18,465 nt of DNA from DAOTXK01 sp034435395 (GCA_034435395.1 DAOTXK010000280.1:1-18465); one strand, 5' to 3'. Shown: positions 5,798 through 13,796, numbered from the stretch's first letter. The notes: generated by a model not told the origin, from the letters alone. Made by a program: numbers and translations.

Positions 5798-6655
5798 CTA
5801 CCGCAGCCGAAACAACTCGATCACGCCATCATCACCAACCGGGACGCGCCCCTCGCAGGTCATGCACACCCACGCCCCCGCCTCCAGCGGAACCATCCCC
5901 ACGCCGCCGCAGGCCGGACAGCGCAGCACCTCACCCAGCGAACGGACGCCCGTTGGCTCGGATGCACCGGGTTTGCGCGCCCAGAACAGCTCGTAATCCA
6001 CCTGCCAGAGGCTTTTCTCCACGTCAACCAGGCCCATCTCGTCTTCCAACAGCTCGAATACCCGCGCCGCGCTGAAGGTCCGCCCCGGCATCAGACGGGC
6101 ATCGCGCCCCCGCCGGTTGGTCATCAGCAGCCAGCCGCCCGGTCGCAGCACGCGGACCATCTGCCGCAGGGCCTCCACCGGACGTGGCAAAAACTCCCAG
6201 GCTTCGAGGCAGGTCACCAGGTCGAAGGTGTCATTGGGGAACGGCAGGTCCATGGCCGTGTGCCAGACGAGATCGTAATGTCCGGCATGGTGGGCCAGGT
6301 TCACCGCCGCCTGGAATAACATCTTGCGGCTGAGGTCCAGCCCGATCACGCGCCCGCGAAAATCCCACTGCTCCAGCAGCGTCAGGGGCAGACGTCCCGT
6401 GCCGGTGGCCACGTCCAGAACCAGCGGCCTGGGCACGTCCCGCAGCCGCTGGATGATAGGCCGCGCCAGGAAAAAAGCCTCGTAGACCCGGTCGTAATCC
6501 TTGATGCGGTCGTAGCGCCCGGCGTAGAGATCGTACAGCCAGACCACCACCCGCCAGCCCAGGTAAACGCCCTCCGTTTTGATCAGCAGGTACCAGCCGA
6601 GTAAGATCAACAGCCCGACAGCCAGCAGGATGGCCAGAACCACCACCAGGATCAT
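5798..6655 (-). CDS. Membrane-anchored SAM-dependent methyltransferase with zinc ribbon
   Basis: Class I methyltransferase of 285 residues. The start is ATG at 6655, which overlaps the epimerase stop by one base (TGATG), so translation of the two is coupled. Domain order: one N-terminal membrane segment (about 1-25, VVVLAILLAVGLLILLGWYLL); then the Rossmann core with motif I VLDVATGTG (79-87), the acidic strand-2 end GLDLS near 107, DLPFPNDTFDLVTCLEAWEFL and the VLRPGGWLLMTNRRG strand; finally a C-terminal zinc ribbon with CPACGG and CMTCEG (two CxxC pairs, about 246-267). The combination resembles UbiE/Methyltransf_11 proteins acting on lipid-like acceptors at the membrane, but the substrate cannot be deduced. 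It is not ArsM: the conserved arsenite-binding cysteines and motifs are missing, and it is on the opposite strand to the arsenic operon. Confidence 0.82.
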   Translation of the reverse strand: MILVVVLAILLAVGLLILLGWYLLIKTEGVYLGWRVVVWLYDLYAGRYDRIKDYDRVYEAFFLARPIIQRLRDVPRPLVLDVATGTGRLPLTLLEQWDFRGRVIGLDLSRKMLFQAAVNLAHHAGHYDLVWHTAMDLPFPNDTFDLVTCLEAWEFLPRPVEALRQMVRVLRPGGWLLMTNRRGRDARLMPGRTFSAARVFELLEDEMGLVDVEKSLWQVDYELFWARKPGASEPTGVRSLGEVLRCPACGGVGMVPLEAGAWVCMTCEGRVPVGDDGVIELFRLR

Positions 6656-7647
6656 CAGGGCAACCGTCCCGTTTCCCGCAGCCAGCCCTCCGTCCGCGCC
6701 ATACCTTCTGCCAGCGAAATACGCGTCCGCCAGCCCAGCAGCCGCGCCGCTTTGGTCATGCTGTAGACCCGCCGCCGGGCGACGAGCGCCTCCACCATAT
6801 CGCGCACCGGCTGCGGTTCCCCCCTCAGGCGAGTCAACGGTTCCACAGCAATTGCCGCGCTCCGCAGCAGCCACACCGGAAGCGACAGGAAAACCTGATG
6901 TCCGGCCATGGCCGCGTAAGCGCCAAAAAACTCGCGAAAGGTCGGCGGAGGGTCCGATACGGCGTTAAACGCCTGGCCGACCGCGCCGGGATGCCCGGCC
7001 ACCGTCAGCATCAGGTCCACCACATCGTCGATGTAGATGATGGGGCAGTAAGCCGAGCCATCGCCGGGCAGGAGCGCCGGGCGGCGTCTGGCCAGGTCAA
7101 ACATGAGGCCGGACCAGAAGCCAGACCGAGGGCCATAGACCATGCCGGGACGGACGACGGTCACATCCAGACCCAGCGCCGCCGCCCGTTCCCACAGAAC
7201 CTTCTCACCCAGCGCCTTGCTCTGGCCGTAGTGTTCCCTGCCAGGACGCAGGGGGGCTTCTTCGGTGATGACATCAGCCGGGTGGTAGCCATACACCGCC
7301 ACGGTGCTCACGTGGACCAACCGCCGGACTCCTGCCCGGCAGGCTTCCTCAACCAGCCGCCCGGTCCCTGTGACGTTAACCGCGTACTGCACCGCCGCCG
7401 GTCCGCCGGTGGCCGCCGCGACGTGGAACACAACCGCGCAACCCTGCGCCACCCGGCGCAGCGAATCCGCGTCGGTGAGGTCGCCCACCACCGGCTCCGC
7501 GCCCATCGCCGCCACCGACGCGCCTTTCTCCATGGAGCGCACCAACCCACGCACACGCGCCCCTTCGTCCAGCAGACGCGCCACCAGTGCCCCGCCGATG
7601 AAGCCGCTCGCGCCCGTCACCAGGACGGACTCATCTCGCCATGCCAT
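6655..7647 (-). CDS. Extended SDR, NAD(P)-dependent sugar epimerase/dehydratase family
   Basis: 330-residue Rossmann-fold oxidoreductase. VLVTGASGFIGGALVARLL at the N-terminus is the extended-SDR GxxGxxG cofactor motif. DLTDADSLRRVAQGCAVVFHVAA is the adenine-binding and strand-4 region. HVSTVAVYG and HYGQSKALGE give the Ser/Tyr/Lys catalytic set (YxxxK). Later parts read VVRPGMVYGPR and YIDDVVDLMLTV, usual in NAD-dependent epimerases, hopanoid-associated epimerases and 3-beta-hydroxysteroid dehydrogenases; which of these substrates applies is open. The start ATG at 7647 has AGGTGG about 9-10 nt upstream. It is followed by the overlapping membrane methyltransferase gene, which suggests a joint step in modification of a lipid or isoprenoid-linked sugar (inference). 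It reads away from the terminator of the preceding unit and has its own candidate -10 at 7693-7698. Confidence 0.87.
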   Translation of the reverse strand: MAWRDESVLVTGASGFIGGALVARLLDEGARVRGLVRSMEKGASVAAMGAEPVVGDLTDADSLRRVAQGCAVVFHVAAATGGPAAVQYAVNVTGTGRLVEEACRAGVRRLVHVSTVAVYGYHPADVITEEAPLRPGREHYGQSKALGEKVLWERAAALGLDVTVVRPGMVYGPRSGFWSGLMFDLARRRPALLPGDGSAYCPIIYIDDVVDLMLTVAGHPGAVGQAFNAVSDPPPTFREFFGAYAAMAGHQVFLSLPVWLLRSAAIAVEPLTRLRGEPQPVRDMVEALVARRRVYSMTKAARLLGWRTRISLAEGMARTEGWLRETGRLP

Positions 7648-7692
7648 CAGCCTGGCCCACCTGGAAACCTGTTTGTCGCGAAACCGGGGCCT

Positions 7693-7698
7693 ACTATA
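7693..7698 (-). promoter_or_regulatory. Candidate -10 box for the epimerase-methyltransferase unit
   Basis: TATAGT on the minus strand lies about 46 nt before the epimerase start and just downstream of the terminator of the previous unit, where a promoter is expected. No good -35 is visible at 16-18 nt, so an activator or an alternative sigma factor may be used, or the match may be chance. Confidence 0.35.
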
Positions 7699-7708
7699 AC
7701 GCAGGGGG

Positions 7709-7733
7709 AAAAGAAATGCGCCCTAGGGGGCGC
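7709..7733 (-). terminator. Rho-independent terminator overlapping the glycosidase stop codon
   Basis: On the minus strand GCGCCC and GGGCGC form a 6-bp GC stem with a CCTA loop, followed directly by ATTTCTTTT. The TAG stop codon of the GH5-like gene (7725-7723) runs from the loop into the stem base, so the ribosome reaches the stop while covering the hairpin. It marks the end of the five-gene leftward unit. Confidence 0.75.
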
Positions 7734-9177
7734 GCCGCTGGCCGATCAAGACCTCCAGCACGTCCAGAGCCATCTTGGGCGTGTGGTCCGTCCGCCAGAG
7801 GCCAAAATGATGCTGGATGCTGTCCTCGCTGGGACACGCCGGTGGCAGGCAGGTCACATCCGTCGGGAAGTCAAATGCCGTCCAGATCAACCAGCCAGCC
7901 AGTCCGTCGTATTCGGCAGCCTGAATGGCCTCTCGCAAGAAGCGGCTCTGCTGGGCCTCATCAAGCTGGTAGGTGCTGTAGCCGAACTCCTCCAGCAAGA
8001 TCGGCTTGTCGGTATAGCCCCGCAGTTGGGCTATCCGCTCGCGCAACGTGCTGGCATCGTCCCAGTGATGAAGGCTGACGAAGTCCACAAAGGGGATGGT
8101 GGCCTCGGCATCGCGAAACCAGCCAGCCGTGATCAGGTGCCGGTCGTCGACGGCCCGCACCAACGCCGCCGTCTCGGCCAGCCAGGTCAACACCTCCTCG
8201 CGGGCGAAGCCGCCGCCGATGTCGCCGATCGGCAGATAGTCGATGTCGCCCTCATTACGCAGGTCCCAGGCCAGAATGGCCGCCTCGTCCCGGTAGCGCT
8301 CCACCAGGAAGGCGGTTTGCTCGTTGATGTGCGCCGGGCTGCTGTACAACGGGTACTGCCCCAGATCGGCCAGATCGTTGAGCGTCACGATCAGGCGGAA
8401 GCCGTAGGCCGCCGCTGCCTGGATCACCGCGTCCAGGCGCTCAAACGCCTCCACCACTGGAATCGGGCCGTTCCCCGGACAGGTGAACAGCGCCTCATTC
8501 CATAGAAACAGCCGCAGCGTGTTGAATCCAGCGCCCATCAGCAGGGCCAGTTCAAAGCGAATCTCGCCCAGGTCGGCCTCCGTCAGAAAACGCCGCCAGG
8601 GGTAGCGCATCGGGTAGTAGTTGACGCCCTGCACAACGTAAAGTTCTTCCCCGACCAGGAAGCGGTCGCCGGCAATCGTCACCAGGTCGCGCCGGTCGGT
8701 CGGTTCATAACGTGGCAGGGCGGCCAGCGCTTGCTCGGCCTCCAGGGCCGTGCAGGTGACCAGGGGGGAAGGCGTGAACACGCCCAGGTCGCGCAACGCC
8801 CGTATCGCCTCCACGCCGCCAGGATTCAGCGCCACCGCCGCCTCATACTGGGCGACGGCCTCCGCCATCCGCCCGGCATCCTCCAGCATTCGACCGTAGC
8901 TCAGGCGCGCGGCATAGAGCCTGGCCGCGCTCGGCTGCTCTGCCGCGCAATCGGCCCCCTGCGCGATCAGCAACTCCAGCACCTCGATCACCCGCGGCCA
9001 GTTGGCGTTCCAGTTGATCTCCACCGCCGCACACAACGCCGCCGGGTCGCCGGAATCCAGGGTGGGAAACGCGGTCACCACCGTCAGCCCGGCATCATCC
9101 GGCGGCCCTGGGAGGCAGGCAACCAGCAGGACGACACTCAGGAGGGTGAGCACCCGGAACGCAGTGGCCGCGTTCAT
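7723..9177 (-). CDS. Lipoprotein with TPR region and GH5-like glycoside hydrolase domain
   Basis: 484-residue exported protein. The N-terminus has a hydrophobic stretch ending in lipobox LVAC (C21), predicting a lipid anchor on the outer face of the membrane. Residues about 85-130 (SAARLYAARLSYGRMLEDAG, AEAVAQYEAAVALNPG) form TPR-like helices. The C-terminal two thirds is a clan GH-A TIM-barrel like GH5 or GH2/GH42 mannanase/cellulase proteins: VQGVNYYPMRYPWRRF, GFNTLRLFLWNE, acid/base E309 in WDLRNEGD, SLHHWDD, and nucleophile E397 in ILLEEFGYS. Both catalytic glutamates are present, so activity on a beta-linked polysaccharide is plausible; the exact substrate is unknown. ATG at 9177 overlaps the ThrB-like stop by four bases (ATGA), implying coupled translation. 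It is the last gene of its unit, ending in the terminator at 7709-7733. Confidence 0.84.
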   Translation of the reverse strand: MNAATAFRVLTLLSVVLLVACLPGPPDDAGLTVVTAFPTLDSGDPAALCAAVEINWNANWPRVIEVLELLIAQGADCAAEQPSAARLYAARLSYGRMLEDAGRMAEAVAQYEAAVALNPGGVEAIRALRDLGVFTPSPLVTCTALEAEQALAALPRYEPTDRRDLVTIAGDRFLVGEELYVVQGVNYYPMRYPWRRFLTEADLGEIRFELALLMGAGFNTLRLFLWNEALFTCPGNGPIPVVEAFERLDAVIQAAAAYGFRLIVTLNDLADLGQYPLYSSPAHINEQTAFLVERYRDEAAILAWDLRNEGDIDYLPIGDIGGGFAREEVLTWLAETAALVRAVDDRHLITAGWFRDAEATIPFVDFVSLHHWDDASTLRERIAQLRGYTDKPILLEEFGYSTYQLDEAQQSRFLREAIQAAEYDGLAGWLIWTAFDFPTDVTCLPPACPSEDSIQHHFGLWRTDHTPKMALDVLEVLIGQRRAP

Positions 9178-10091
9178 TCGGAGAGCGTCTCCGCCGCCGT
9201 GATGACCACCCCTTGCGTATCCACCGGCAGCGTCCAGGCCCGTGACATGATGTCATGCCGGTCAAAGACCGACTGAATAGCATCGGCGATCTTGTAATGG
9301 TTGTACAGGGCAAAAGCCAGGAGGGCTGGCCCTTCCCCGCTGACGGTCACCGCCACCGCGCCCGCGCGCCGCGCCGCTTCAAAGGCTTCGGCCAGGCCAG
9401 GGATGTGCGCGCTGAGGTGGGGCCGCAGCAGGCGGTCGTCCATCGCCTGTCCCAGCAATTCGAAATCACTGGTGCGCAGCGCATCGGCGACCAACACCTG
9501 GCGTCCCAGGTTGTAGACGGCGTCGGCCAGCGCCACCGTTTTGGGCAACGGTATCACGGCAGGGTCGTAATCGTCCAGCTGGGGCACCACGACCACCACC
9601 CGGAGCGGCTCCACGTCGATCCGGCGGTAGAGGCCCCCCCCGTCACCGGCAGCGGACAGCGTCAGCCCGCCCAACATGGCCGCAATGACCCCATCCGGAC
9701 GCCCCATAAGCTCGGCCCCCATGGCGATCAGATTGTCGCGGCTCAGCGGCGTGCCCATCAGATTGTTGGCCCCCACCAGCCCGGCCACGGTCATGGCCGC
9801 TTCCGCCCCCAGGCCGGAATTCAGCGGAATCATGTTTTGAACGTCCACGCGCAGGCCCAGCGGCGAGTCCTCCAGTCGCTGAAACACCCGAATGGCCGCG
9901 TACATCACCGGGTGGTAGCAGTCCGGGGTGAGATCGGCGCTCCCTTCCCCGTGTGACTCGATCACCAGCCGGGTATCCCCCCGTTCGATCAGCGTGGCGG
10001 TCAGGTGCAGGCCCAGCGCCAACCCCAGACTCTGCACGCCGGGGCCGAGATTGGTGCTGACGGCGGGGACCGTCACTTTGGCTTTGCGCAT
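9174..10091 (-). CDS. thrB: Homoserine kinase-like GHMP kinase with altered motifs
   Basis: GHMP-superfamily kinase of 305 residues. The closest recognisable family is homoserine kinase, which phosphorylates homoserine with ATP on the way to threonine. ATG at 10091 (AAAGAG 6 nt upstream) fits the family N-terminus better than the in-frame TTG at 10109. Motif 1 reads VPAVSTNLGPGVQSLGLAL (8-26) where ThrB normally has GFDSLG, so the homoserine-contacting Asp is Gln20. Motif 2 reads IPLNSGLGAEAA (88-99), where GLGSSA is usual, so the phosphate-loop serines are replaced. Motif 3 TVSGEGPALLAFAL is near normal, as is PDGVIAAMLGG. Overall length and order match ThrB, but these changes suggest either a lineage variant or another substrate. 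It lies between a histidine kinase gene (18-nt gap) and the GH5-like gene (ATGA overlap), not with thrC or hom. Confidence 0.75.
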   Translation of the reverse strand: MRKAKVTVPAVSTNLGPGVQSLGLALGLHLTATLIERGDTRLVIESHGEGSADLTPDCYHPVMYAAIRVFQRLEDSPLGLRVDVQNMIPLNSGLGAEAAMTVAGLVGANNLMGTPLSRDNLIAMGAELMGRPDGVIAAMLGGLTLSAAGDGGGLYRRIDVEPLRVVVVVPQLDDYDPAVIPLPKTVALADAVYNLGRQVLVADALRTSDFELLGQAMDDRLLRPHLSAHIPGLAEAFEAARRAGAVAVTVSGEGPALLAFALYNHYKIADAIQSVFDRHDIMSRAWTLPVDTQGVVITAAETLSE

Positions 10092-10109
10092 GGGTGCTCT
10101 TTCATCCAA

Positions 10110-11126
10110 TCATCGCGCTTCGGCCAGGGGCAGGACAAAGGTAAACGTGCTGCCCACGCCGTATTCGCTCTCCACCCAGATTCGCCCGCCGTGTCGGTCG
10201 ACGATGGTGCGGGCCATCGTCAGGCCCAGGCCGCCGCCCGGCAAAGCCCGCACCTGCTCATCAGTGGAGCGGTACATCCGGTCGAAGATCAGTTCCACCT
10301 CGCCAGGCATGATGCCGATCCCCTGGTCCGCCACGCTGCAAAACGCCTGCTCGGCATCCTGCCAGGCATGAATCGCCACCGATTGCTCCGGGCGGGAATA
10401 CAGGATCGCGTTGTGCAACAGATGATAAACCACCTGTTGCAGCCGGGCGGGGTCGCCCATCACCGTCGGCATCGGGTCTTGGGTGGATACGGCAATGGTC
10501 ACGCCACGCAGGCGCGCGAACGCCGCCTGTTCCTCCACCACACGGTTGATGATCGTGCTCAGCTGCACCGGGACATACGCCAGCGGCATCCCGGCTTCGA
10601 TCCAGGCCAGGTCAACCAGCGTGCCGATCAGATCGTGCAGCTTTTGTGACGTCTGCCGGATGCGGGTGATGAAGCGCGCCTGCTGCTCATTAACCGGCCC
10701 GAACTTCAGCACCAGGTCCGCAAAACCCTCCAGGGCAGAAATGGGGTTGCGCAGATCGTGGGCGATGGTCTTCACCAGCGCCTCCCGCCGGGAGTCCAGC
10801 TCGCGTCGCTCGGTCACATCCTGCAACACCACCATGCGCCCACCGTCGGCGAAAGTCATGCCAAACCCGACGGCCAACCGCCTGTCAGGCAACTGGACAT
10901 CGTAGGTCACGTCATCAGGCTGGGTCAGCAGATGGAGAAGCCTGCGGTTGTCGGCGAAGGTGTCGGCAGGTGGCCGGCCCAGGCAGCCTTCCGGCGTGAC
11001 GCGCAACATGGCCGCCGCCGCCGGATTCAGCCGGGCAACGCGCCCGTCGGCATCGAGCATGATGATGCCGTCAGAGATTGTGCGGAACAGAAAGTCGTAA
11101 CGCGCCCGGACTGTAGACTCGCTCAT
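10110..11126 (-). CDS. PAS-domain sensor histidine kinase, orphan
   Basis: Autophosphorylating sensor kinase of 338 residues with no membrane segment, so it probably senses a cytoplasmic signal. Domain order: a PAS domain at about 8-110 (YDFLFRTISDGIIMLDADGR through MVVLQDVTERREL), then HisKA with the phosphoacceptor H123 in KTIAHDLRNPISALEG. The HATPase_c domain follows: N box VVYHLLHNAILYS, G1 VADQGIGIMPGE, F box IFDRMYRS and G2 GGGLGLTMARTIVDRHGG. All the ATP-binding boxes are intact. The start at 11126 has GGAAA upstream; the frame stays open to a GTG at 11237, 6 nt after the preceding stop, so a longer product is possible, but the extra 37 residues look non-domain-like. There is no response regulator in the window. 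It sits between glycosidase-like genes, so it may monitor carbohydrate or envelope status (inference). Confidence 0.9.
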   Translation of the reverse strand: MSESTVRARYDFLFRTISDGIIMLDADGRVARLNPAAAAMLRVTPEGCLGRPPADTFADNRRLLHLLTQPDDVTYDVQLPDRRLAVGFGMTFADGGRMVVLQDVTERRELDSRREALVKTIAHDLRNPISALEGFADLVLKFGPVNEQQARFITRIRQTSQKLHDLIGTLVDLAWIEAGMPLAYVPVQLSTIINRVVEEQAAFARLRGVTIAVSTQDPMPTVMGDPARLQQVVYHLLHNAILYSRPEQSVAIHAWQDAEQAFCSVADQGIGIMPGEVELIFDRMYRSTDEQVRALPGGGLGLTMARTIVDRHGGRIWVESEYGVGSTFTFVLPLAEAR

Positions 11127-11243
11127 GGTTTTCCGGTTGCCGCGGCCCATCAGGGTGAAGGCCCGCCCGTCCACGCCCGCGTCCTGCGGTTGAGGCACCA
11201 GGTTTGCTACCAGCCCACCGCGCCGCCCCTCCACCACGCAGGA

Positions 11244-13796
11244 CTACGTCCCATCAGCCGACCCGGAGAATTTTGACCCGTCACCCCGCACCGGGACCCT
11301 GACCGTTTTCGGGCGCGCTTCAGGCGCGGGGCGTGGTGGGGGCGGCGGCTGGGGCCTGGCAGGCCGCCTGCCAGCCTCGACCGCCGGGGCCGTTGGATCT
11401 TCGATGGCCTGCCAGTCCGTATGGCGCGTTCGCTTCTGGTAACCAGATGGAAAGGTGATTCTGGCCCCTTTCGCGTTCCGCTCTACGGTCACGCCCAGGT
11501 GCCGGACTCGCACCGGCCAGGGCAGCGCGTACTTCCCCCCGACCCACACCTTACGCGGCGAAATGATACGGACACCCATCAATCGCCACAGGAGATGCAA
11601 CGGCACCACGCCCCACAGGTAGTCGATCTCGCCCAGCCCTTCCAGTTCGTCGCTGTTGTACGCTTCCCGGAAAGCCTGGTCCGTGCGCAGGGCATGAATC
11701 TGGGCCGTCATAAGGCGCGTCAGCAGCTCCGCGGCCAGATCGGGCCGCCCGGCGTCGATCAGCCCCTCGCCCAGCATCAGGTTCCACATCATCCAGACGC
11801 CGCCGCTGCCGTTACGATTGGTCGGATCATAGGCTGGGGCCTGCGCCGAGCAATTGGGGATGCCGTACCGCCGCCAGTAGCGCTCCGGATCGGTGACCGT
11901 TTTAACCAGAGCCTTCGTCCGCGCCGGATCGTCAAGGCCGGCCCACAGCGGCAGGAGCAACGTCTGATCCTCCAGCGTCCAGTCCACGCTGCTGACCTGC
12001 ACCGTGTACACCCGGCTCAACCCCCCGGCGGTGACGCGATCAAGCCGCGAATAGACAGTGGCCGAGGTCGCCGCGCCCATGCTCCGATACCAGACGAAGG
12101 CTTCTCCGGGCAGGATTTCAGTCACCTCCTGGCCGCCCGCGTCCAACCCCTCCAGTGTGACGCGGAGATCAGGCCGATGATCGCGCCCGCCCAGCGCCCG
12201 CACCACCAGCCGGTTCGGCGGTCGGAGCTCCTGCGAGGGGGTCAAAACCTGGTCGCCGCCCCCTTCCGCGATCAGGCCGCCCGCCGTGGTGACATGCGTA
12301 TCGCGGTCCCGGTAGTGGAAGCTGCCCGTCTCATCGCGCCACATGGTGGCCAATTGGGCCAGCAGTTTATCCAGGCGCTTTTGAATAGCTGCCCGGCCCT
12401 TCTTTTTGCCCAGCACCTCGGCCATCGCCAGCAGGCTGCGCGCTTCCCGGATCAGGTAGGCCGCCAGGTCGGGCGTCTCGGCCCGCGAGATGTCGGCGTT
12501 CTGGGACCAGCGGCGATAGGGGACAAAGCTGGGATGATTGTCAAAGGCGCTCTGGATGGTATTCGCCCACTCCGGCAGCCCATCGCCGTCGCGGTCCACA
12601 TCCGGCTGAAACCAGCGGTGGAAAAACTTCACCAGGCCAGGGAAGACCTCCGCCAGGAACTGGCGATCCTCGGTGTAGGTGTACAGGTGCCAGGCGATCG
12701 TCGCCAGCAGGGGGATGCTCAACGCGCCGTGCCGCTGCCCGCCCAGCCCTGGCTTCCAGTCGATGAAGCCATCCGCTCCGCCGACGGCGAGGTAATTCCG
12801 GATCACGCCCTGGGCCAGCTCCGGAGCGGCGGGCGCGATGGCCGTCAGCGCCACATAAGCCTCGGTCGCCACCTGTCCGCTCCACTGCCAGTAATGGTCA
12901 CTGCCATCGCCGCGCGGGCTGAACCCACGCGCCGGGATGCGGGCAAAAACGAACGAGGGATGGGGCAAATGACTGGTCGGGCCGACAAAACTGCCCAGGG
13001 ACACCTTGTAGCTGAAGGCGATGGCCGCGTCGCGGTCCCGGTCGCCCGTCTCAATGATGGGAGTCGTGGCGTTGATATCCTGAAGCTGCTGGAGATGGGC
13101 GTTCCAGTCTTCGTTGTAAAGCCAGTGATGAGCCAGGGCCAGCGAGTCGGCCATGGCGGGACGGGCCGCATGGACCCAGCGCAAGACCGCCCCCTCGCCC
13201 GGCGGGACGGCCACACGCGCCGGGAGTTTGGGGCCTGAGCCGTCCGACTCGGCGATGGCCTGCATCAGGATGATCGGCTGCAAGTTCCCCACGTCCCGCA
13301 TGTGCAGGGCAAGCTGGCCGTTGCTCAACCTCAGCACGTCCACCTCACCGGCTTCCTGCTCGGTCATAAACTGGGCGACCAGGTCGATGCCGGCGGTGAC
13401 GAGCTGGTCGCTCTCATTGCGGAAGGTCACCTGCCCGCCGACCGCATGCGACTCCATGGCCCAATACTCAACCTGAAGGGAAAGAGAGGAGGTCGGTCGC
13501 GCCGTGAGACACAGGTAACTCGGCCAGAAAACCTGCACGGTCGGCGGCCCGGCGTACGCGGACGCCTCGTAGATCACGCGTCCGTCCACCACCCACATGG
13601 GCACCAGCCGCGCCAGCCCGCAGCGCCCGCCGTAGCGCGTTTCCAGCACCAACGCGGGCGCGTCGCCCTGTCCCAGGACCAGACTCCAGATGTGGTCGTC
13701 GGTGTAATCGGTTTGAAACTGTCTGACGTCCGCCGCCAGGCGCAGCGCGACCGGGTCCCCTGCCGCAAGCTGCCAACTGCGCTGATTGCCCTGCAT
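11244..13796 (-). CDS. GH63/trehalase-like (alpha/alpha)6-barrel protein with beta insertion
   Basis: 850-residue cytoplasmic-looking protein (no signal peptide). ATG at 13796 has GGGGGAG about 4 nt upstream; the GTG one codon earlier is an alternative. N-terminal ~240 residues are beta-rich (VEYWAMESHAVGGQVTFRNE). An (alpha/alpha)6 barrel of the six-hairpin glycosidase clan follows: DHYWQWSGQVATEAYVALTA (300-319), then PDVDRDGDGLPEWANTIQSA (398-417) and FDNHPSF, like the DGDGLPEW/DNSP elements of GH63 and glycogen-debranching relatives. Helices resume at NGSGGVWMMWNLMLGEGL and GEIDYLWGVVPLHLLWRLMG. Between them, about 510-610, lies a beta-rich insertion (LVVRALGGRDHRPDLRVTLE and following). 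Residues 808-830 are a proline-rich tail. Catalytic residues could not be assigned with confidence, so the reaction (alpha-glucosidase, trehalase or non-catalytic) is open. The product probably acts on an internal or imported oligosaccharide. Confidence 0.75.
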   Translation of the reverse strand: MQGNQRSWQLAAGDPVALRLAADVRQFQTDYTDDHIWSLVLGQGDAPALVLETRYGGRCGLARLVPMWVVDGRVIYEASAYAGPPTVQVFWPSYLCLTARPTSSLSLQVEYWAMESHAVGGQVTFRNESDQLVTAGIDLVAQFMTEQEAGEVDVLRLSNGQLALHMRDVGNLQPIILMQAIAESDGSGPKLPARVAVPPGEGAVLRWVHAARPAMADSLALAHHWLYNEDWNAHLQQLQDINATTPIIETGDRDRDAAIAFSYKVSLGSFVGPTSHLPHPSFVFARIPARGFSPRGDGSDHYWQWSGQVATEAYVALTAIAPAAPELAQGVIRNYLAVGGADGFIDWKPGLGGQRHGALSIPLLATIAWHLYTYTEDRQFLAEVFPGLVKFFHRWFQPDVDRDGDGLPEWANTIQSAFDNHPSFVPYRRWSQNADISRAETPDLAAYLIREARSLLAMAEVLGKKKGRAAIQKRLDKLLAQLATMWRDETGSFHYRDRDTHVTTAGGLIAEGGGDQVLTPSQELRPPNRLVVRALGGRDHRPDLRVTLEGLDAGGQEVTEILPGEAFVWYRSMGAATSATVYSRLDRVTAGGLSRVYTVQVSSVDWTLEDQTLLLPLWAGLDDPARTKALVKTVTDPERYWRRYGIPNCSAQAPAYDPTNRNGSGGVWMMWNLMLGEGLIDAGRPDLAAELLTRLMTAQIHALRTDQAFREAYNSDELEGLGEIDYLWGVVPLHLLWRLMGVRIISPRKVWVGGKYALPWPVRVRHLGVTVERNAKGARITFPSGYQKRTRHTDWQAIEDPTAPAVEAGRRPARPQPPPPPRPAPEARPKTVRVPVRGDGSKFSGSADGT

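Noticed and set aside
5798..6655. Arsenite methyltransferase (ArsM) as an extension of the ars operon
   Set aside because: Opposite strand, separated by a terminator-like hairpin, a membrane anchor and zinc ribbon instead of the ArsM cysteine sites.
6898..8505. 535-residue rightward frame across the epimerase and glycosidase genes
   Set aside because: Antisense to two genes with intact motifs; composition rich in R/H/Q/G/P typical of reversed GC-rich genes.
11421..13238. 605-residue rightward frame inside the GH63-like gene
   Set aside because: Antisense shadow; no recognisable motif, while the minus strand encodes a continuous 850-residue protein.
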